Of a stretch of 64,000 nucleotides of DNA, positions 28,376 through 37,341 are shown piece after piece. Every line of letters starts with the position of its first letter. Position 1 is the first letter of the stretch. Both the position numbers and the translations under genes were made by a program. Source of the DNA: DATGPD01 sp041398565. Its GTDB lineage: Bacteria > Planctomycetota > UBA1135 > UBA2386. The stretch lies in NCBI GenBank assembly GCA_041398565.1, contig JAWKUN010000005.1, forward strand, positions 1,054,001 through 1,118,000, written 5' to 3'. The notes beneath the pieces are model-generated. The model saw nothing but the letters and a program-made list of their open reading frames with translations, ran no database searches and was not told where the DNA came from.

Positions 28376-29704
28376 TCATGCGCGTTGGCGCAGCGCCCGC
28401 GCGCGTTCCTCGTGCAGAGCACGTGCGAAGGCGGCGCGATCGCCGTGGTGTCGCTGCCACAGCGCGGCCGCGTCGACACTGCCGCAGCGGTCGCGCAGCC
28501 AGTGGACCGATGCGGTGACCTGCGCGAGCGCCCTCTCGCCGTCGTTGCCGGCGTCCAGTCGCCCACCGAGGTCGGCTGCGACGGCAAGGGCGAAGAGGTC
28601 GACCGGGAAGGCGTTCCACTTGAACCAGTCCTCGTACAGCGTGGCGAGGGTGCCCGGCCGCAACTCCGGCAGTGCCCGCGCCGTGAGGTGCAGTGCGCAC
28701 ACGGCCCGTGCCAGTCGCCGGGCCCGGGCATCGCCGAGGCTCGGCAGCCGTTCGAAGAACGCGTCGATCAGCGGTAGCCCGGCGTGCTCGTGGCCGTGGT
28801 GCGATGGCCATTCGGCACTGGGGGTCGTGTTCTTGCCGAGGTCGTGCACGAGCACCGAGGTCATCACCGCCAGACGGTCGGAGTCGCCGAGACCCCTGGA
28901 GCGACTTGCCGCCCACTCGAGCGCCAGGAGCAGGTGCAGTGCCTGGCTCACCTCCGGATGATGGCGCAGCGGTCCTGCAGGCCGACCGTCGAACTGTGGC
29001 GCCAGCTCGGGCGCGACTGCTTGCAGGGCGCCGACCTCGGACAGTTCGACGAAGAAGCGTCCCGGGGATGCGCAGCGCAGGAGCGCGGCGCGGAGTTCGG
29101 CGCTCACCGCTTCGGCCGGCACCTGCGCCAGCAAGTGCGGATCGGCGCGCAGCCGGCGGATGCGCGGCTCGAGTTCGAAGCCCCACTCGTGCGTCCGCCG
29201 GTAGTAGCGCAGCAGGCGCACGGCGTGCTCGGCCACGCGCTCGGCCGGGTCGCCGCAGGCGACGACGCGTCCCGCGCGCCAGTCCTCCAGGCCGCCGAGG
29301 GGATCGACGATGACGTCGTCGCCGAGGCGCCATGCGAGCGCGCCCACCGTCATGTCGCGCCGCGTCAGGTCGAGTTCGATCCGCTCCTGCAACGACGCGC
29401 CCGCCGGGGCGTCGCCGCGCAGGGTCGTGATCTCGAAGCGGTCGCCATCGAGCTTGAACGCCAGCGTCCCGCGCGCCCGGTTGTGCGGCGTCGTCGCACA
29501 GTAGAGGCCGTGCTGACGCAGCAGGGCCTCGCCGCCGTCCGGGTCGAGCGCCCAAGCGAAGTCGACGTCCTGAGCGCGGGGTCCGGGCACGCCGGCGCGC
29601 CGGCATGCTTCAGCCAGTGCCGTCGAGCCGACGATGCAGGCGCCGAGCGCTTCGGCGAACAGCCACGGTGCCCGGCGGCGGAGGTCGTCGAGATCGAAGG
29701 TCAC
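28376..29704 (-). CDS. CCA-adding-type tRNA nucleotidyltransferase with HD domain
   Basis: A 442-residue class II nucleotidyltransferase. The head domain has the metal-binding Asp pair in AQDVDFAW (46-48) and the RRDMTVGALAW segment (normally RRDFTINALA), followed by the base-selecting region DPLGGLEDWRAGRV and ERVAEHAVRLLRYYRR. From about residue 250 a C-terminal HD phosphohydrolase domain follows (VHDLGKNTT at 286-294, then HGHEHAG), as in multifunctional CCA enzymes. It would add CCA ends to tRNA. The usual GG before the Asp pair is here GS (CIVGST), an uncommon change. A single-activity relative such as a poly(A) or A-adding enzyme remains possible. Confidence 0.75.
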   Translation of the reverse strand: MTFDLDDLRRRAPWLFAEALGACIVGSTALAEACRRAGVPGPRAQDVDFAWALDPDGGEALLRQHGLYCATTPHNRARGTLAFKLDGDRFEITTLRGDAPAGASLQERIELDLTRRDMTVGALAWRLGDDVIVDPLGGLEDWRAGRVVACGDPAERVAEHAVRLLRYYRRTHEWGFELEPRIRRLRADPHLLAQVPAEAVSAELRAALLRCASPGRFFVELSEVGALQAVAPELAPQFDGRPAGPLRHHPEVSQALHLLLALEWAASRSRGLGDSDRLAVMTSVLVHDLGKNTTPSAEWPSHHGHEHAGLPLIDAFFERLPSLGDARARRLARAVCALHLTARALPELRPGTLATLYEDWFKWNAFPVDLFALAVAADLGGRLDAGNDGERALAQVTASVHWLRDRCGSVDAAALWQRHHGDRAAFARALHEERARALRQRA

Positions 29705-29774
29705 GAAGGTCGCGGCGCAGCGTAGCGTCGCGAGCGGCCTCGTGGCGCCCGCGTCCTCGGTCCTGGAGTCGGGC

Positions 29775-30542
29775 CTAGTACTTCTTGATGCCGAGCTTGG
29801 CGCCGTTCACCTTCAGCCACGCGCGTGCCTCGTCGGCGGACCCGAACTTCTGGCCCGTGATCGCCTGCACCGCGGCGCGAGCCTCCTCGCGCCAGGCGCG
29901 CCAAGCCTTCCAGCGCGCCTCCCAGTACTCCGCCGGCGGGTTGGAGGCGCCGTGGATGTCGGCCGGCTTGGGCTCGTCGAAGTTCTCGAGGAGCACAGGC
30001 ACCGCCAGCTTCTCCTTGTGCTCGGCCGCCAGCGCGATGATCGCGCGCTGCAGGCCGGTGCGGTCCGGACCGTAGCCGGCGCGGAAGTACGTCTCGAGCC
30101 GCGGCCAGTCCTTGCTGGCGTAGCCGACCTTGGCGAGCGCGGCGACCAATGGCTCGACCAGCTCGATCGACTGCTCGACTTCGCGGCTGGCGAGCAGCGC
30201 GGTGACCACGGGGTACGCCTTCTTCGGCGGCTGCCATGCGAGGGCCTCGGCAGCCCTCTTGCGCACCGCCACCGAGGCGTCGCGCCGCACGACCTTGTCG
30301 AGCGCCGGTACCAGGTCGTCGTGGGACCCTCGCACCAGTGCATCGATCGCGGCCATCCGTTCGACCAGCGGTGCCTTGGCCGAGACCGTCTTGAAGTCGG
30401 CCAGCGCTTTCCTGGCATCGGCGTCGGAGTAGGTGACCGCGACGAACGCCGCCGGTTCGGCCTTGGCTGGCTTGTCCTGGCTCGTCTCGGTGGACTCGGC
30501 CTGTGCGAAAGCGGCCGCCAAGAGGAGGGAGGCGAGGGGCAT
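29775..30542 (-). CDS. secreted HEAT-repeat protein, unknown function
   Basis: A 255-residue protein with a short signal peptide (MPLASLLLAAAFAQAES). The mature chain is helical, with HEAT-like repeats: ERMAAIDALVRG, VRKRAAEALAWQPP, and AKVGYASKDWPRLETYF. The C-terminal about 60 residues are Trp- and Arg-rich (EARWKAWRAWREEARAA) and then a small helical end. HEAT repeats make protein-binding solenoids, so a scaffold role in the periplasm is likely. The start ATG at 30542 was chosen because it begins the signal peptide; an in-frame upstream extension covers a divergent gene and is not protein-like. Confidence 0.65.
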   Translation of the reverse strand: MPLASLLLAAAFAQAESTETSQDKPAKAEPAAFVAVTYSDADARKALADFKTVSAKAPLVERMAAIDALVRGSHDDLVPALDKVVRRDASVAVRKRAAEALAWQPPKKAYPVVTALLASREVEQSIELVEPLVAALAKVGYASKDWPRLETYFRAGYGPDRTGLQRAIIALAAEHKEKLAVPVLLENFDEPKPADIHGASNPPAEYWEARWKAWRAWREEARAAVQAITGQKFGSADEARAWLKVNGAKLGIKKY

Positions 30543-30623
30543 GCGCCCAGTGTAGCGCTTGCCGGCGCGTGGGGACGCCGGCCGCACTCCAGACGCGCGT
30601 TGGCATTGGCCGATCACCCCAGC

Positions 30624-31394
30624 ATGCGTCCGCTGCGTTTCCTGGTCGGTGCCGCCGCCCTTCTCGTCGCCGGTTGTTTCGAGGCCGACACCACGATCAC
30701 TCTGCACGCCGACGGCTCGGGCACGCAGAAGATGCGTTTGGCGCTCGGCGACGCCGCACTGCGGTCGCTGCGCAATGCGGCCCAGGTCGCGGAGGCGTCC
30801 GCGTCGCGGGTCGACCCGCTCGACGTCTACGACGAGAAGAAGGTGCGCGCCGAGCTGAGCGAGACCGGAGTCGAGCTGGTGTCGCACCGCGTCTCCGAGA
30901 GCGAGCGGCAGCGGTGCGTCGAACTCGCGGTCAAGTTCCCAGACCTGGCCGCCCTGCGGCGCAACCCGTTGGCCGGCGGCAGCCGTGCCACCTGGCAGCT
31001 CAGCGGAGGCGCGCGCCCCGAGCAGGTTCGCCTCGTGTACTACCCGCAAGGGATCGACGCGTGGCGGGCGGCGCGCGACAAGGCGCGCGAGCTCGCGCGG
31101 GAGCCGGACGAGATCGTGCGGCACTTCGTCGAGTCGCGCCTGCGGGCGGTCGATGGCCTCGACGTCGCCTTGACCCTCGAGCTGCCGGGCGACGTCGTCG
31201 CGCACACCGCCAACCTGCAGCTGACCGGTCCGCGTACCGTGCGGGTGCAGACACGCGCGAGCGACATCTCCAGTGCGACCGCTCTGCTGGTGCGTCTGGC
31301 GCCTCGCTTCGAGGTGGTGTTCGAGTGTCCGACCTTCGTCTTCCCGCCGGCCGCGCCCGCCGCAGAGCAACCCGCGGTCAAGGACGGTCGCTGA
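30624..31394 (+). CDS. lipoprotein, unknown function
   Basis: A 256-residue lipoprotein. From the ATG at 30624, MRPLRFLVGAAALLVAGC is a clear lipobox with Cys at residue 18. The mature protein starts FEADTTITLHADGSGTQKM, a pattern of strands seen in DUF3153/LppM-like lipoproteins, and continues as a mixed alpha/beta chain. The end is Pro/Ala-rich. It is divergent from the HEAT gene, and the next gene starts 28 bases downstream, so the two plus-strand genes are likely one transcript. Confidence 0.65.
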   Translation: MRPLRFLVGAAALLVAGCFEADTTITLHADGSGTQKMRLALGDAALRSLRNAAQVAEASASRVDPLDVYDEKKVRAELSETGVELVSHRVSESERQRCVELAVKFPDLAALRRNPLAGGSRATWQLSGGARPEQVRLVYYPQGIDAWRAARDKARELAREPDEIVRHFVESRLRAVDGLDVALTLELPGDVVAHTANLQLTGPRTVRVQTRASDISSATALLVRLAPRFEVVFECPTFVFPPAAPAAEQPAVKDGR

Positions 31395-31422
31395 AGCGCC
31401 GTCGTTTCGGCATGCTTGCGCC

Positions 31423-31758
31423 ATGCTGTCGCGGTTGCTGCGCTGGGTTTTCCTCGTCGCCGGCGGGGCTCTGCTCGGAGCCGGCCTGTTCCTGTACGGC
31501 CAGGTCGCGGTCGCCGGCTACATGCGGACGGAGGTCCGCAACACCTTCTTCCTGTGGCGTGGCATCGGTCGAGTCTCGTTCGTGTTCCAAGACGGGCAGA
31601 CCAAGATGGCCTTGTGGCTGAACGAACTCGACGCCAGCGTCCTCGATCGCTCCCGCCACGCGGCGACGGTGATGCTCACCCTCGGCGGACTGCTGGTGCT
31701 GGTGGCGCCCTGGATGCACTGCGGACGGCGGCCTCGTGCCCGCCAGGCCACCGACTGA
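31423..31758 (+). CDS. small membrane protein, unknown function
   Basis: A 111-residue protein with two hydrophobic helices, one at about 7-28 (LRWVFLVAGGALLGAGLFLY) and one at about 83-98 (VMLTLGGLLVLVAPWMH), separated by a loop with the strand-like RVSFVFQDGQTKMALWL. The Arg/Cys-rich C-terminus should be cytoplasmic. I do not recognise a family. It follows the lipoprotein gene closely. Confidence 0.5.
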   Translation: MLSRLLRWVFLVAGGALLGAGLFLYGQVAVAGYMRTEVRNTFFLWRGIGRVSFVFQDGQTKMALWLNELDASVLDRSRHAATVMLTLGGLLVLVAPWMHCGRRPRARQATD

Positions 31759-31828
31759 GGAACACGGTTGCCAGCGGCGGTTCCGCCACGGCGGCACCTT
31801 CCCGATCACTCCCGGACTCGCCGCCCTG

Positions 31829-33532
31829 TCAGCGCTCGACGAACGTGCCCTGATTCTGCTCGGCGAGCACCCGCATGAGCGCGTCGCCCCCGGGCCGTGC
31901 CATGGCGTCGAGTTCGCTCGGGGTCGAGCCGATGAACACCGTATTGAGGCGAATGCCGACGTGCTTGTTCTGGTCGCGGACGCGAGCGGCGATGAGCTCT
32001 GCCTCGGTGATCTCGCCGCTGCTCGGGTAGCCGTCGCTGAGCACGAACACCTCGTCGACGGGTTCGCGGTAGCGGGACTTCGTCATGGCCGTGCGCATCT
32101 CGAGCGCAGTGGACAGTCCGGCCCAGAGGTTGGTCGAGCCGTTGGCCACGAGCCGTTGCAGGAAGTTGCGCAGCGCCCCCTTGTTCGCCGGCGTCGCCGG
32201 CACGAGCTCCTTCTTCCAGGCCTTGGCGTTGCTCGAGAACACGACGATGTTGAAGTAGGTGTCCGGACCCATCTCCTTGATGGCGTTCCAGCACTCGCGG
32301 CAAGCGATGTCGAGGCGTGTCGGTGCACTGCTCGGCCCCGCCACCGTGTCACCGAGCTGAGGCGCCGGCGACACCATGCTGCCGGAGCAGTCGATGACGA
32401 AGACGACGCGCGACCCCAGCACCGGGATGCCGAAGAAGCCGCCGGCGACCGTCGCGTTCTCCGGCAGCGCCTCGCGCCGGCGCGGCACCACCTTGAACGA
32501 GTCCTTTGCCGATGCCCACATCTCGCGCCACTGGTCGAGCTGATCGGGGCCGAGCACACAGCCGGTCATCGCCTGCAGCACGCGGTGCGCCTCCGCCTTC
32601 AAGGTCTGATGGCCGCGCGCTTCCGGGTGGCGGGAGGCGCCGATGCGGTCGGCGCGCGCCATCAGGTCGATGAGCACGGGTACCGCCGCGGCGACCCGAT
32701 GTTGCTCGAGGAAGCGCACCAGGTCGATCGCGGTCTGCCAGTCGTCGACGTGCGCCAGCGTGCTCAACACCGCGCCGATGGCGTCGAGGTGCATGACCGG
32801 GTCGAGCGCCTTGTCGTGCTCGGCGACGTCGAGCATGTCGCGCAGCGCGCCGGCGATTGCCTGGATGACGCGTGGTTCGCGTTCCTCCCGCAGGCTCTGC
32901 GCCACCGTGGCGATCGCTTGTGGGCGGCCCAGGTCGCCCAGCGCACGCGCCGCCGCCGCGCGCATCCCCGGGTCGTCTTCGCGCAGCAGGCCAGTGAGCA
33001 CCGGCCAGAAGACCGGTTGGGCGGAGCCGCCCAGGGCACGCACGGCGGCGAGACGCAGCGCCGCACCGTCGGCGTTGCGTGCCGGGCTACCGACCACGTC
33101 GACGAGGTGGGCGTGCACCGCTGGCGCGGCACCCTCGTCGAGGGCGCCCTCCGCGGCGCCGCGCACGACCGCGCTGCCGGCGATTTCGGAGGACTTGGGG
33201 TCGAGTCCCACCGCTGCGAGCCGGAGGAGGCGCCGGGCCGCATCGGCGGTACCCAGCTCGGCCGCCGCGCGCAGGAGGATCTCGAGCGCCTGCAGCTCCG
33301 TCAGGCGCTGCGAGTTGCTGGCGAGGAGGCGGGCCGGCAGGCGCGGCCGCGCGTTCTTGTCGATCGGGCGCGGATCGGTCACGTCGATGGCGCCGCTGAG
33401 GAACGACCGCGTCCAGCGGTCGAGGGCCACCAGGACGTCGGCACCCGCAGCGTCGCTTTGGCCCCGAGCAGCCCTTGGCAGCAGGGCCGTGACCAGGACG
33501 GTGACCAGAGCCAGGAACGAACGCCGGAGCAT
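31829..33532 (-). CDS. secreted HEAT-VWA domain protein
   Basis: A 567-residue exported protein. The signal peptide is MLRRSFLALVTVLVTALLP with cleavage near RGQS. Residues about 70-330 are HEAT-like helical repeats (MRAAAARALGDLGRPQAIA, RVIQAIAGALRDML). Residues about 375-567 form a von Willebrand factor A domain with an intact MIDAS motif, DCSGS from Asp381, then a Thr in STNLW and an Asp in VLSDGYPSSG. VWA domains bind metal-dependent protein partners. HEAT plus VWA proteins of this kind are common in Planctomycetota, where their role is unproven. A pair of hairpins lies upstream, between this gene and the anti-sigma gene. Confidence 0.75.
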   Translation of the reverse strand: MLRRSFLALVTVLVTALLPRAARGQSDAAGADVLVALDRWTRSFLSGAIDVTDPRPIDKNARPRLPARLLASNSQRLTELQALEILLRAAAELGTADAARRLLRLAAVGLDPKSSEIAGSAVVRGAAEGALDEGAAPAVHAHLVDVVGSPARNADGAALRLAAVRALGGSAQPVFWPVLTGLLREDDPGMRAAAARALGDLGRPQAIATVAQSLREEREPRVIQAIAGALRDMLDVAEHDKALDPVMHLDAIGAVLSTLAHVDDWQTAIDLVRFLEQHRVAAAVPVLIDLMARADRIGASRHPEARGHQTLKAEAHRVLQAMTGCVLGPDQLDQWREMWASAKDSFKVVPRRREALPENATVAGGFFGIPVLGSRVVFVIDCSGSMVSPAPQLGDTVAGPSSAPTRLDIACRECWNAIKEMGPDTYFNIVVFSSNAKAWKKELVPATPANKGALRNFLQRLVANGSTNLWAGLSTALEMRTAMTKSRYREPVDEVFVLSDGYPSSGEITEAELIAARVRDQNKHVGIRLNTVFIGSTPSELDAMARPGGDALMRVLAEQNQGTFVER

Positions 33533-33658
33533 GCGCGCGATTGTCGGGGCGAAGGGCGCGGGCCGCAGGCCTCGGCGAAGAAACCGTAGCCGGAGGGAAG
33601 GCCCGGTGGGACTGGGGCAGAGCGCGCGGCCGCCATCGCGGGGGCGGAGAATGGAAAT

Positions 33659-33704
33659 CGTCCCCGCTGCGGGGACGGGTCTCGGCGACCGGAGCCCGGT
33701 CGCC
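33659..33704. terminator. two tandem hairpins downstream of the anti-sigma gene
   Basis: Hairpin one at 33660-33676 has stem GTCCCC/GGGGAC with loop GCTGC. Hairpin two at 33684-33704 has the perfect 9-bp stem GGCGACCGG/CCGGTCGCC with loop AGC. They lie between the anti-sigma stop (33749) and the VWA gene start. They could end the sigma/anti-sigma transcript, but no T-run is present. Confidence 0.4.
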
Positions 33705-33748
33705 GGTTCTCGCCTGTCGGACTCGGCTACGGGAGGCGCGCGCGGAGG

Positions 33749-34723
33749 TCAGCGCCGCAGCAGGATCTGGAACATCTCGCCGCCATTCGGGGTCGGCACG
33801 CGCACGAGCTCGAGGGTGGTGCCGAAGGTGCGATCCAGCCGCGTGTCCTGCAGCCGCACCAGGAACTCCTGATTGAAGCGGTGCGCGTCCTTCACGCAGG
33901 GGTTGCAGAAGTAGTTGGTGGTCTGCTCGAGCGGCAGGCTGCGGATCGGCCGCAGTACGCGACGCAGGCTGTCGGCGTCGCGGAAGGAGCACACTTGCTC
34001 GCCGACCAACTCGATCGCCGTCAGGCTCTTCGCTTCGTCGGGCGGCAGATACATGTACTTGCCGTCGACCAGCCAGCGCACCATCGCCGCGAAGCTGCGC
34101 GCGCGCTCGGCGTCGTCGCGCAGCTTGTCGAGCATCTCGGGGGTGACCTTGCGGTCGTCGAGGTCCTGTGCCTTCTCGTGCAGGGTGCGCACGGCGTCGG
34201 CGTAGCCGTTGGTCACCAGGTCGGCCAGGCTGTTGGGCGTCGCAGGCACGAACGAGGCAAGGCTCGCCGCGGAGTCGAAGCCCTCGGCGACGTCCTCCGG
34301 GCTCACTCGACGCAGTTTGCGTCCGGGTTCGCGGGACGTTTGCGCGACGCTCGCGCCGGTCTGTGCCTCGCTGTCGCCGCGGCCCGGTCGCAGCAGGTTC
34401 GCCGCCACCAACAGCGCCGCCGCAGCGGCCGCGCCCGTCGCGAAGTAGCGCACCTTGGTGGCGAACGGGACGGGTTCGCGAAACACCGCCTCCGGGGTGC
34501 CCTCACCGGCGCGAATACGCTGCCACAGCTCTTCGCGGAACTCGGAGCTCACCGGCTGCACCGGTAGGCTGAGGGCCAGCTCGCGTGCTGCGACGAGCTC
34601 ACGGTCGGTGGCGTGGCAACGCGCACACTCGGCGATGTGTTTGGACAGGAGTTGGCGCTGGCCGGTGGACAACCGTCCATCCAAGTTCAGGGACAACAGG
34701 TGCTCGGCGTGGCTGCAGTGCAT
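33749..34723 (-). CDS. anti-sigma factor with zinc-finger (zf-HC2) domain
   Basis: A 324-residue membrane protein. The N-terminus holds an anti-sigma zinc-binding domain: Cys3, then His29 and Cys33/Cys36 in KHIAECARC, the HxxxCxxC pattern of ZAS/zf-HC2 domains. A single membrane helix is at about 107-125 (ATGAAAAAALLVAANLL). The C-terminal about 200 residues would be extracytoplasmic and include a pair of Cys (NYFCNPCV) near residue 285, perhaps a redox or ligand sensor. The start ATG at 34723 begins the zinc domain directly. It lies 10 bases after the stop of the ECF sigma gene it presumably controls. Confidence 0.85.
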   Translation of the reverse strand: MHCSHAEHLLSLNLDGRLSTGQRQLLSKHIAECARCHATDRELVAARELALSLPVQPVSSEFREELWQRIRAGEGTPEAVFREPVPFATKVRYFATGAAAAAALLVAANLLRPGRGDSEAQTGASVAQTSREPGRKLRRVSPEDVAEGFDSAASLASFVPATPNSLADLVTNGYADAVRTLHEKAQDLDDRKVTPEMLDKLRDDAERARSFAAMVRWLVDGKYMYLPPDEAKSLTAIELVGEQVCSFRDADSLRRVLRPIRSLPLEQTTNYFCNPCVKDAHRFNQEFLVRLQDTRLDRTFGTTLELVRVPTPNGGEMFQILLRR

Positions 34724-34733
34724 GACAGTTCGT

Positions 34734-35309
34734 TCAGTGCGGTTGGAAGCTGGGGAGCAAGTCACCGACGGCGGCTTTGAACCGCTGTCGCGCACGGAAC
34801 AGGCGGGTGGATACGGTCTTGACGGGGCACTTCAGGATGGCGGCGGCGTCCTCGTAGCTCAGGCCCTGCATCTCGCAGAGGAGGAACGCGTCGCGGAACT
34901 TCGCAGGGAGTTGCTGGATGGCGGCTTCGACCGCGGCCTGGGTCTCGCGGGTCTCGGCGAGCTGATCGGGGCGGTCCGCCGCCGGGTCCGCGGGAAGCGG
35001 ATCGCGCTCTTCGTCGTCGCGGGTCGCGAGGTCGCGGAACAGCCGCAACTTGAACTTGCGGCGCCGCAGATGGTCGAGGCACAGGTTGCGCGTCACCCGG
35101 TAGAGCCATGGGCGGAAGGCGCCCGCGGGTACCTGGCTCAGGTGGCGGTAGAGCGCCAAGAACGCGTCCTGGGCGATGTCCTCGGCCAGGACCGGGTCGC
35201 CCAACATGCGCAGGGCGAAGGTCTTCAACCCGTCCGAGTGCTCGGCGATCGCGCGGTTGAACGCGACGGCCTCCATCGGATCGAGGGTTGGGAGCGGGCG
35301 AGAGTCCAT
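34734..35309 (-). CDS. ECF sigma factor (RpoE-like)
   Basis: A 191-residue sigma factor. Region 2 spans about 25-90 with LAEDIAQDAFLALYRHL and PWLYRVTRNLCLDHLRRRKF. Region 4 spans about 125-180 with QLPAKFRDAFLLCEMQGLSY and the HTH EDAAAILKCPVKTVSTRLFRAR. It should direct RNA polymerase to an extracytoplasmic stress or signal regulon and be held inactive by the zinc anti-sigma factor encoded next. The pair forms a clear operon. Possible targets include the aspartic-protease gene 124 bases away, transcribed in the same direction, but this is inference. Confidence 0.9.
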   Translation of the reverse strand: MDSRPLPTLDPMEAVAFNRAIAEHSDGLKTFALRMLGDPVLAEDIAQDAFLALYRHLSQVPAGAFRPWLYRVTRNLCLDHLRRRKFKLRLFRDLATRDDEERDPLPADPAADRPDQLAETRETQAAVEAAIQQLPAKFRDAFLLCEMQGLSYEDAAAILKCPVKTVSTRLFRARQRFKAAVGDLLPSFQPH

Positions 35310-35433
35310 CGGCGTCAGGTCCGAGAGACGAGTGTTCGGCTAGCGAAACTCCCTGCCTGGAGCGGCCCTCCTTCCCCCTGGGTGGCCCGGGGACGGTGCG
35401 AGACCGGTGGTACCGGATCCTCGGGCGGGGCGA

Positions 35434-37230
35434 TCATCTTCGGAGCACGAGAACGTCGCGCGCACTGTCGAGCTGGATGCTCAGCCGGCGCAGCACGTTC
35501 ATCCCCAGCAGTCCCTTGCCAGCGAGGCTTCCGGGCAGGTCCATCACCGCCGCCGTGACGTGGTTGACCGAAATGCTGCCGATCTGCAGCTCGCCGAAAC
35601 GCACCAGCTCCGCCTCGACCTCGCCGCTGGCTGTCTGGATCCGGACGCGTCGGCCGGTGCGCTTGCCGGCATCGGCGAACGAGGTGGGCAGAACGGTGAT
35701 CGACGCTCCGGTGTCGACCATCAGTTCCAGCTGTCGGCCGGCGACAGCGCACGCAGCGCGGACCACGTGGGTGTCCGGATCCAGCGGGATCTCGACCGCC
35801 GACCCCGACGTGGTGGTGCGAGCGGCGATGGCATCCAGCCGTGTCCGCAGTGACGGGTCGCGGTCGGCGGCGATGCGTGCCTGCCACAGCGCGCTCGCGC
35901 CGTCGCCCGCCTGCAGGAGAGCGCCCGCGTAGCTCATGCGCAGGTCGGCGCGGTCGGGGAACAGCTCGACTCCGCGCGCCAGCAGGCCCACGGCGTCGCG
36001 GGGCGCTCGGTCGACGCGCTCGGCCGCCGCGCGCATGAGCGCATCGCCGAGGCCGCCGGCATGGTCCGCGGAACGGCTCGCGTCGCGCGAGCGCAGCTCG
36101 AGCCAGAGGTCGGCGGCCGCTTGGAACTCACCGGCACCCGCGGCCAGCACCACTGCGTCGGCGAGGACGTCGACGTCGCCTGGAAAGCGCACGAGAGCTT
36201 GGCGGGCCTGCTCGAAGGCGGCGCGAGGGTCGCCGGCGTCGTCGAGGCGCTTCGCCAGGAGTCGGTGGCCGTGGCGAAGCGCGCGGTCGTAGGCCAGTAC
36301 CAGCTCCGGGGTCCGCGCCATCGCGAAGCCCGTGTCGAGGCGTCCGAGGGCCGCACGGGTGGCCTCGACGCTCTGGACCTCGGCGAGCTCGCGCAGCACG
36401 TCTTCGAGCAGGGTCTCGGGGTCGCGACGGCGCAGTTGCGCCTGTGCCGCTTCCAGGGTCTCTCCCGGTCGTGGCGTCTCCAACCACGACCACGCAGGCG
36501 TCACCGCGAGTGCCCGTGTGCTGCCGAGGGTGAGGGCAGCCGCGTCGCCGCTGGCGTCGAGAAGCACGCTCCCGTCCGGGCACGACGCATCCAGGAGCAG
36601 TTCGTTCGCGTTGTGCGTCGCGCGTCCCAGCACCCGGCGCGGAGAGCCGTCGGTGTCGAGGCGCAGCTCGGCGTCAGTCGAGATCGGTTCTCGGCGCGGT
36701 CGCAGGGCCGCGGTGCCGTCGTCGGGCAGGCCCTGCATCAGCACGAAACCGTAGGCCTCGGCAACACCGTGCACCGAGATCCGGAGTCTGCTGCCGTCGG
36801 TGGCGGTGAGGTCGCCTCGCTTCGGCAAGTGCGAGAGCGGGAAGAAGCCGTGCACCGCGCTACCCGGGCCGGCGCGCAGCATCAGGCACGCGCCCACGGG
36901 GTTCCCGTCGAGGTCACGTAGGTCCATCGTGTGCCGCGGCTGCGGCACTTCCTCGGCGTCGTGTCCGACAACAGCCTCCTGCGCCGCCGCGACCGCGGGC
37001 GGTGCGGCCGGCATGGGCGCCCGTTCCGACTCGCGCGTCCACCACACCGTCGCCAGGACGCCGCCGACCGCGCTGGCCGCCGCGAGGAGTCCGGCCACTA
37101 GCCAGCCGGGGCCGGCGCCGGGGCGTCCTCGGGATGGTCGTGGCCTGGCACCGCACGCCGGACACGAGTCGGCGCCGAGCGGGATCGCGGTCCAGCAGGC
37201 CTGACAGACTGTCGAGGATCCGTGGGTCAC
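35434..37230 (-). CDS. zinc-ribbon, membrane-anchored retropepsin-like aspartic protease
   Basis: A 598-residue protein with a rare layout. Residues 9-26 form a zinc ribbon (CQACW ... CPACG, four Cys). A membrane helix follows at about 43-64. The middle (about 240-480) is helical with TPR-like character (AFEQARQALVRFPGDVDVLA, ALLQAGDGASALWQARIA). The C-terminal about 110 residues are a retropepsin-like domain: the active Asp506 in DTGASITVLP, and GLLGMNVL as the usual hydrophobic-Gly end. Such domains are active as dimers. The start is uncertain: the GTG at 37230 is used because no in-frame ATG is close; the annotation could gain about 30 residues. It is divergent from a lipoprotein gene. Confidence 0.7.
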   Translation of the reverse strand: MTHGSSTVCQACWTAIPLGADSCPACGARPRPSRGRPGAGPGWLVAGLLAAASAVGGVLATVWWTRESERAPMPAAPPAVAAAQEAVVGHDAEEVPQPRHTMDLRDLDGNPVGACLMLRAGPGSAVHGFFPLSHLPKRGDLTATDGSRLRISVHGVAEAYGFVLMQGLPDDGTAALRPRREPISTDAELRLDTDGSPRRVLGRATHNANELLLDASCPDGSVLLDASGDAAALTLGSTRALAVTPAWSWLETPRPGETLEAAQAQLRRRDPETLLEDVLRELAEVQSVEATRAALGRLDTGFAMARTPELVLAYDRALRHGHRLLAKRLDDAGDPRAAFEQARQALVRFPGDVDVLADAVVLAAGAGEFQAAADLWLELRSRDASRSADHAGGLGDALMRAAAERVDRAPRDAVGLLARGVELFPDRADLRMSYAGALLQAGDGASALWQARIAADRDPSLRTRLDAIAARTTTSGSAVEIPLDPDTHVVRAACAVAGRQLELMVDTGASITVLPTSFADAGKRTGRRVRIQTASGEVEAELVRFGELQIGSISVNHVTAAVMDLPGSLAGKGLLGMNVLRRLSIQLDSARDVLVLRR

Positions 37231-37341
37231 GACCGTGGGTGATGTGCGAGGGGCGGTCGCCGGCTGAGGCGGCCGGTCGGGTGGGGAACCATGCGGAAGA
37301 GGCCGACGGGAAAGGACGGCACCGTGCTTACGATAGGGTCG

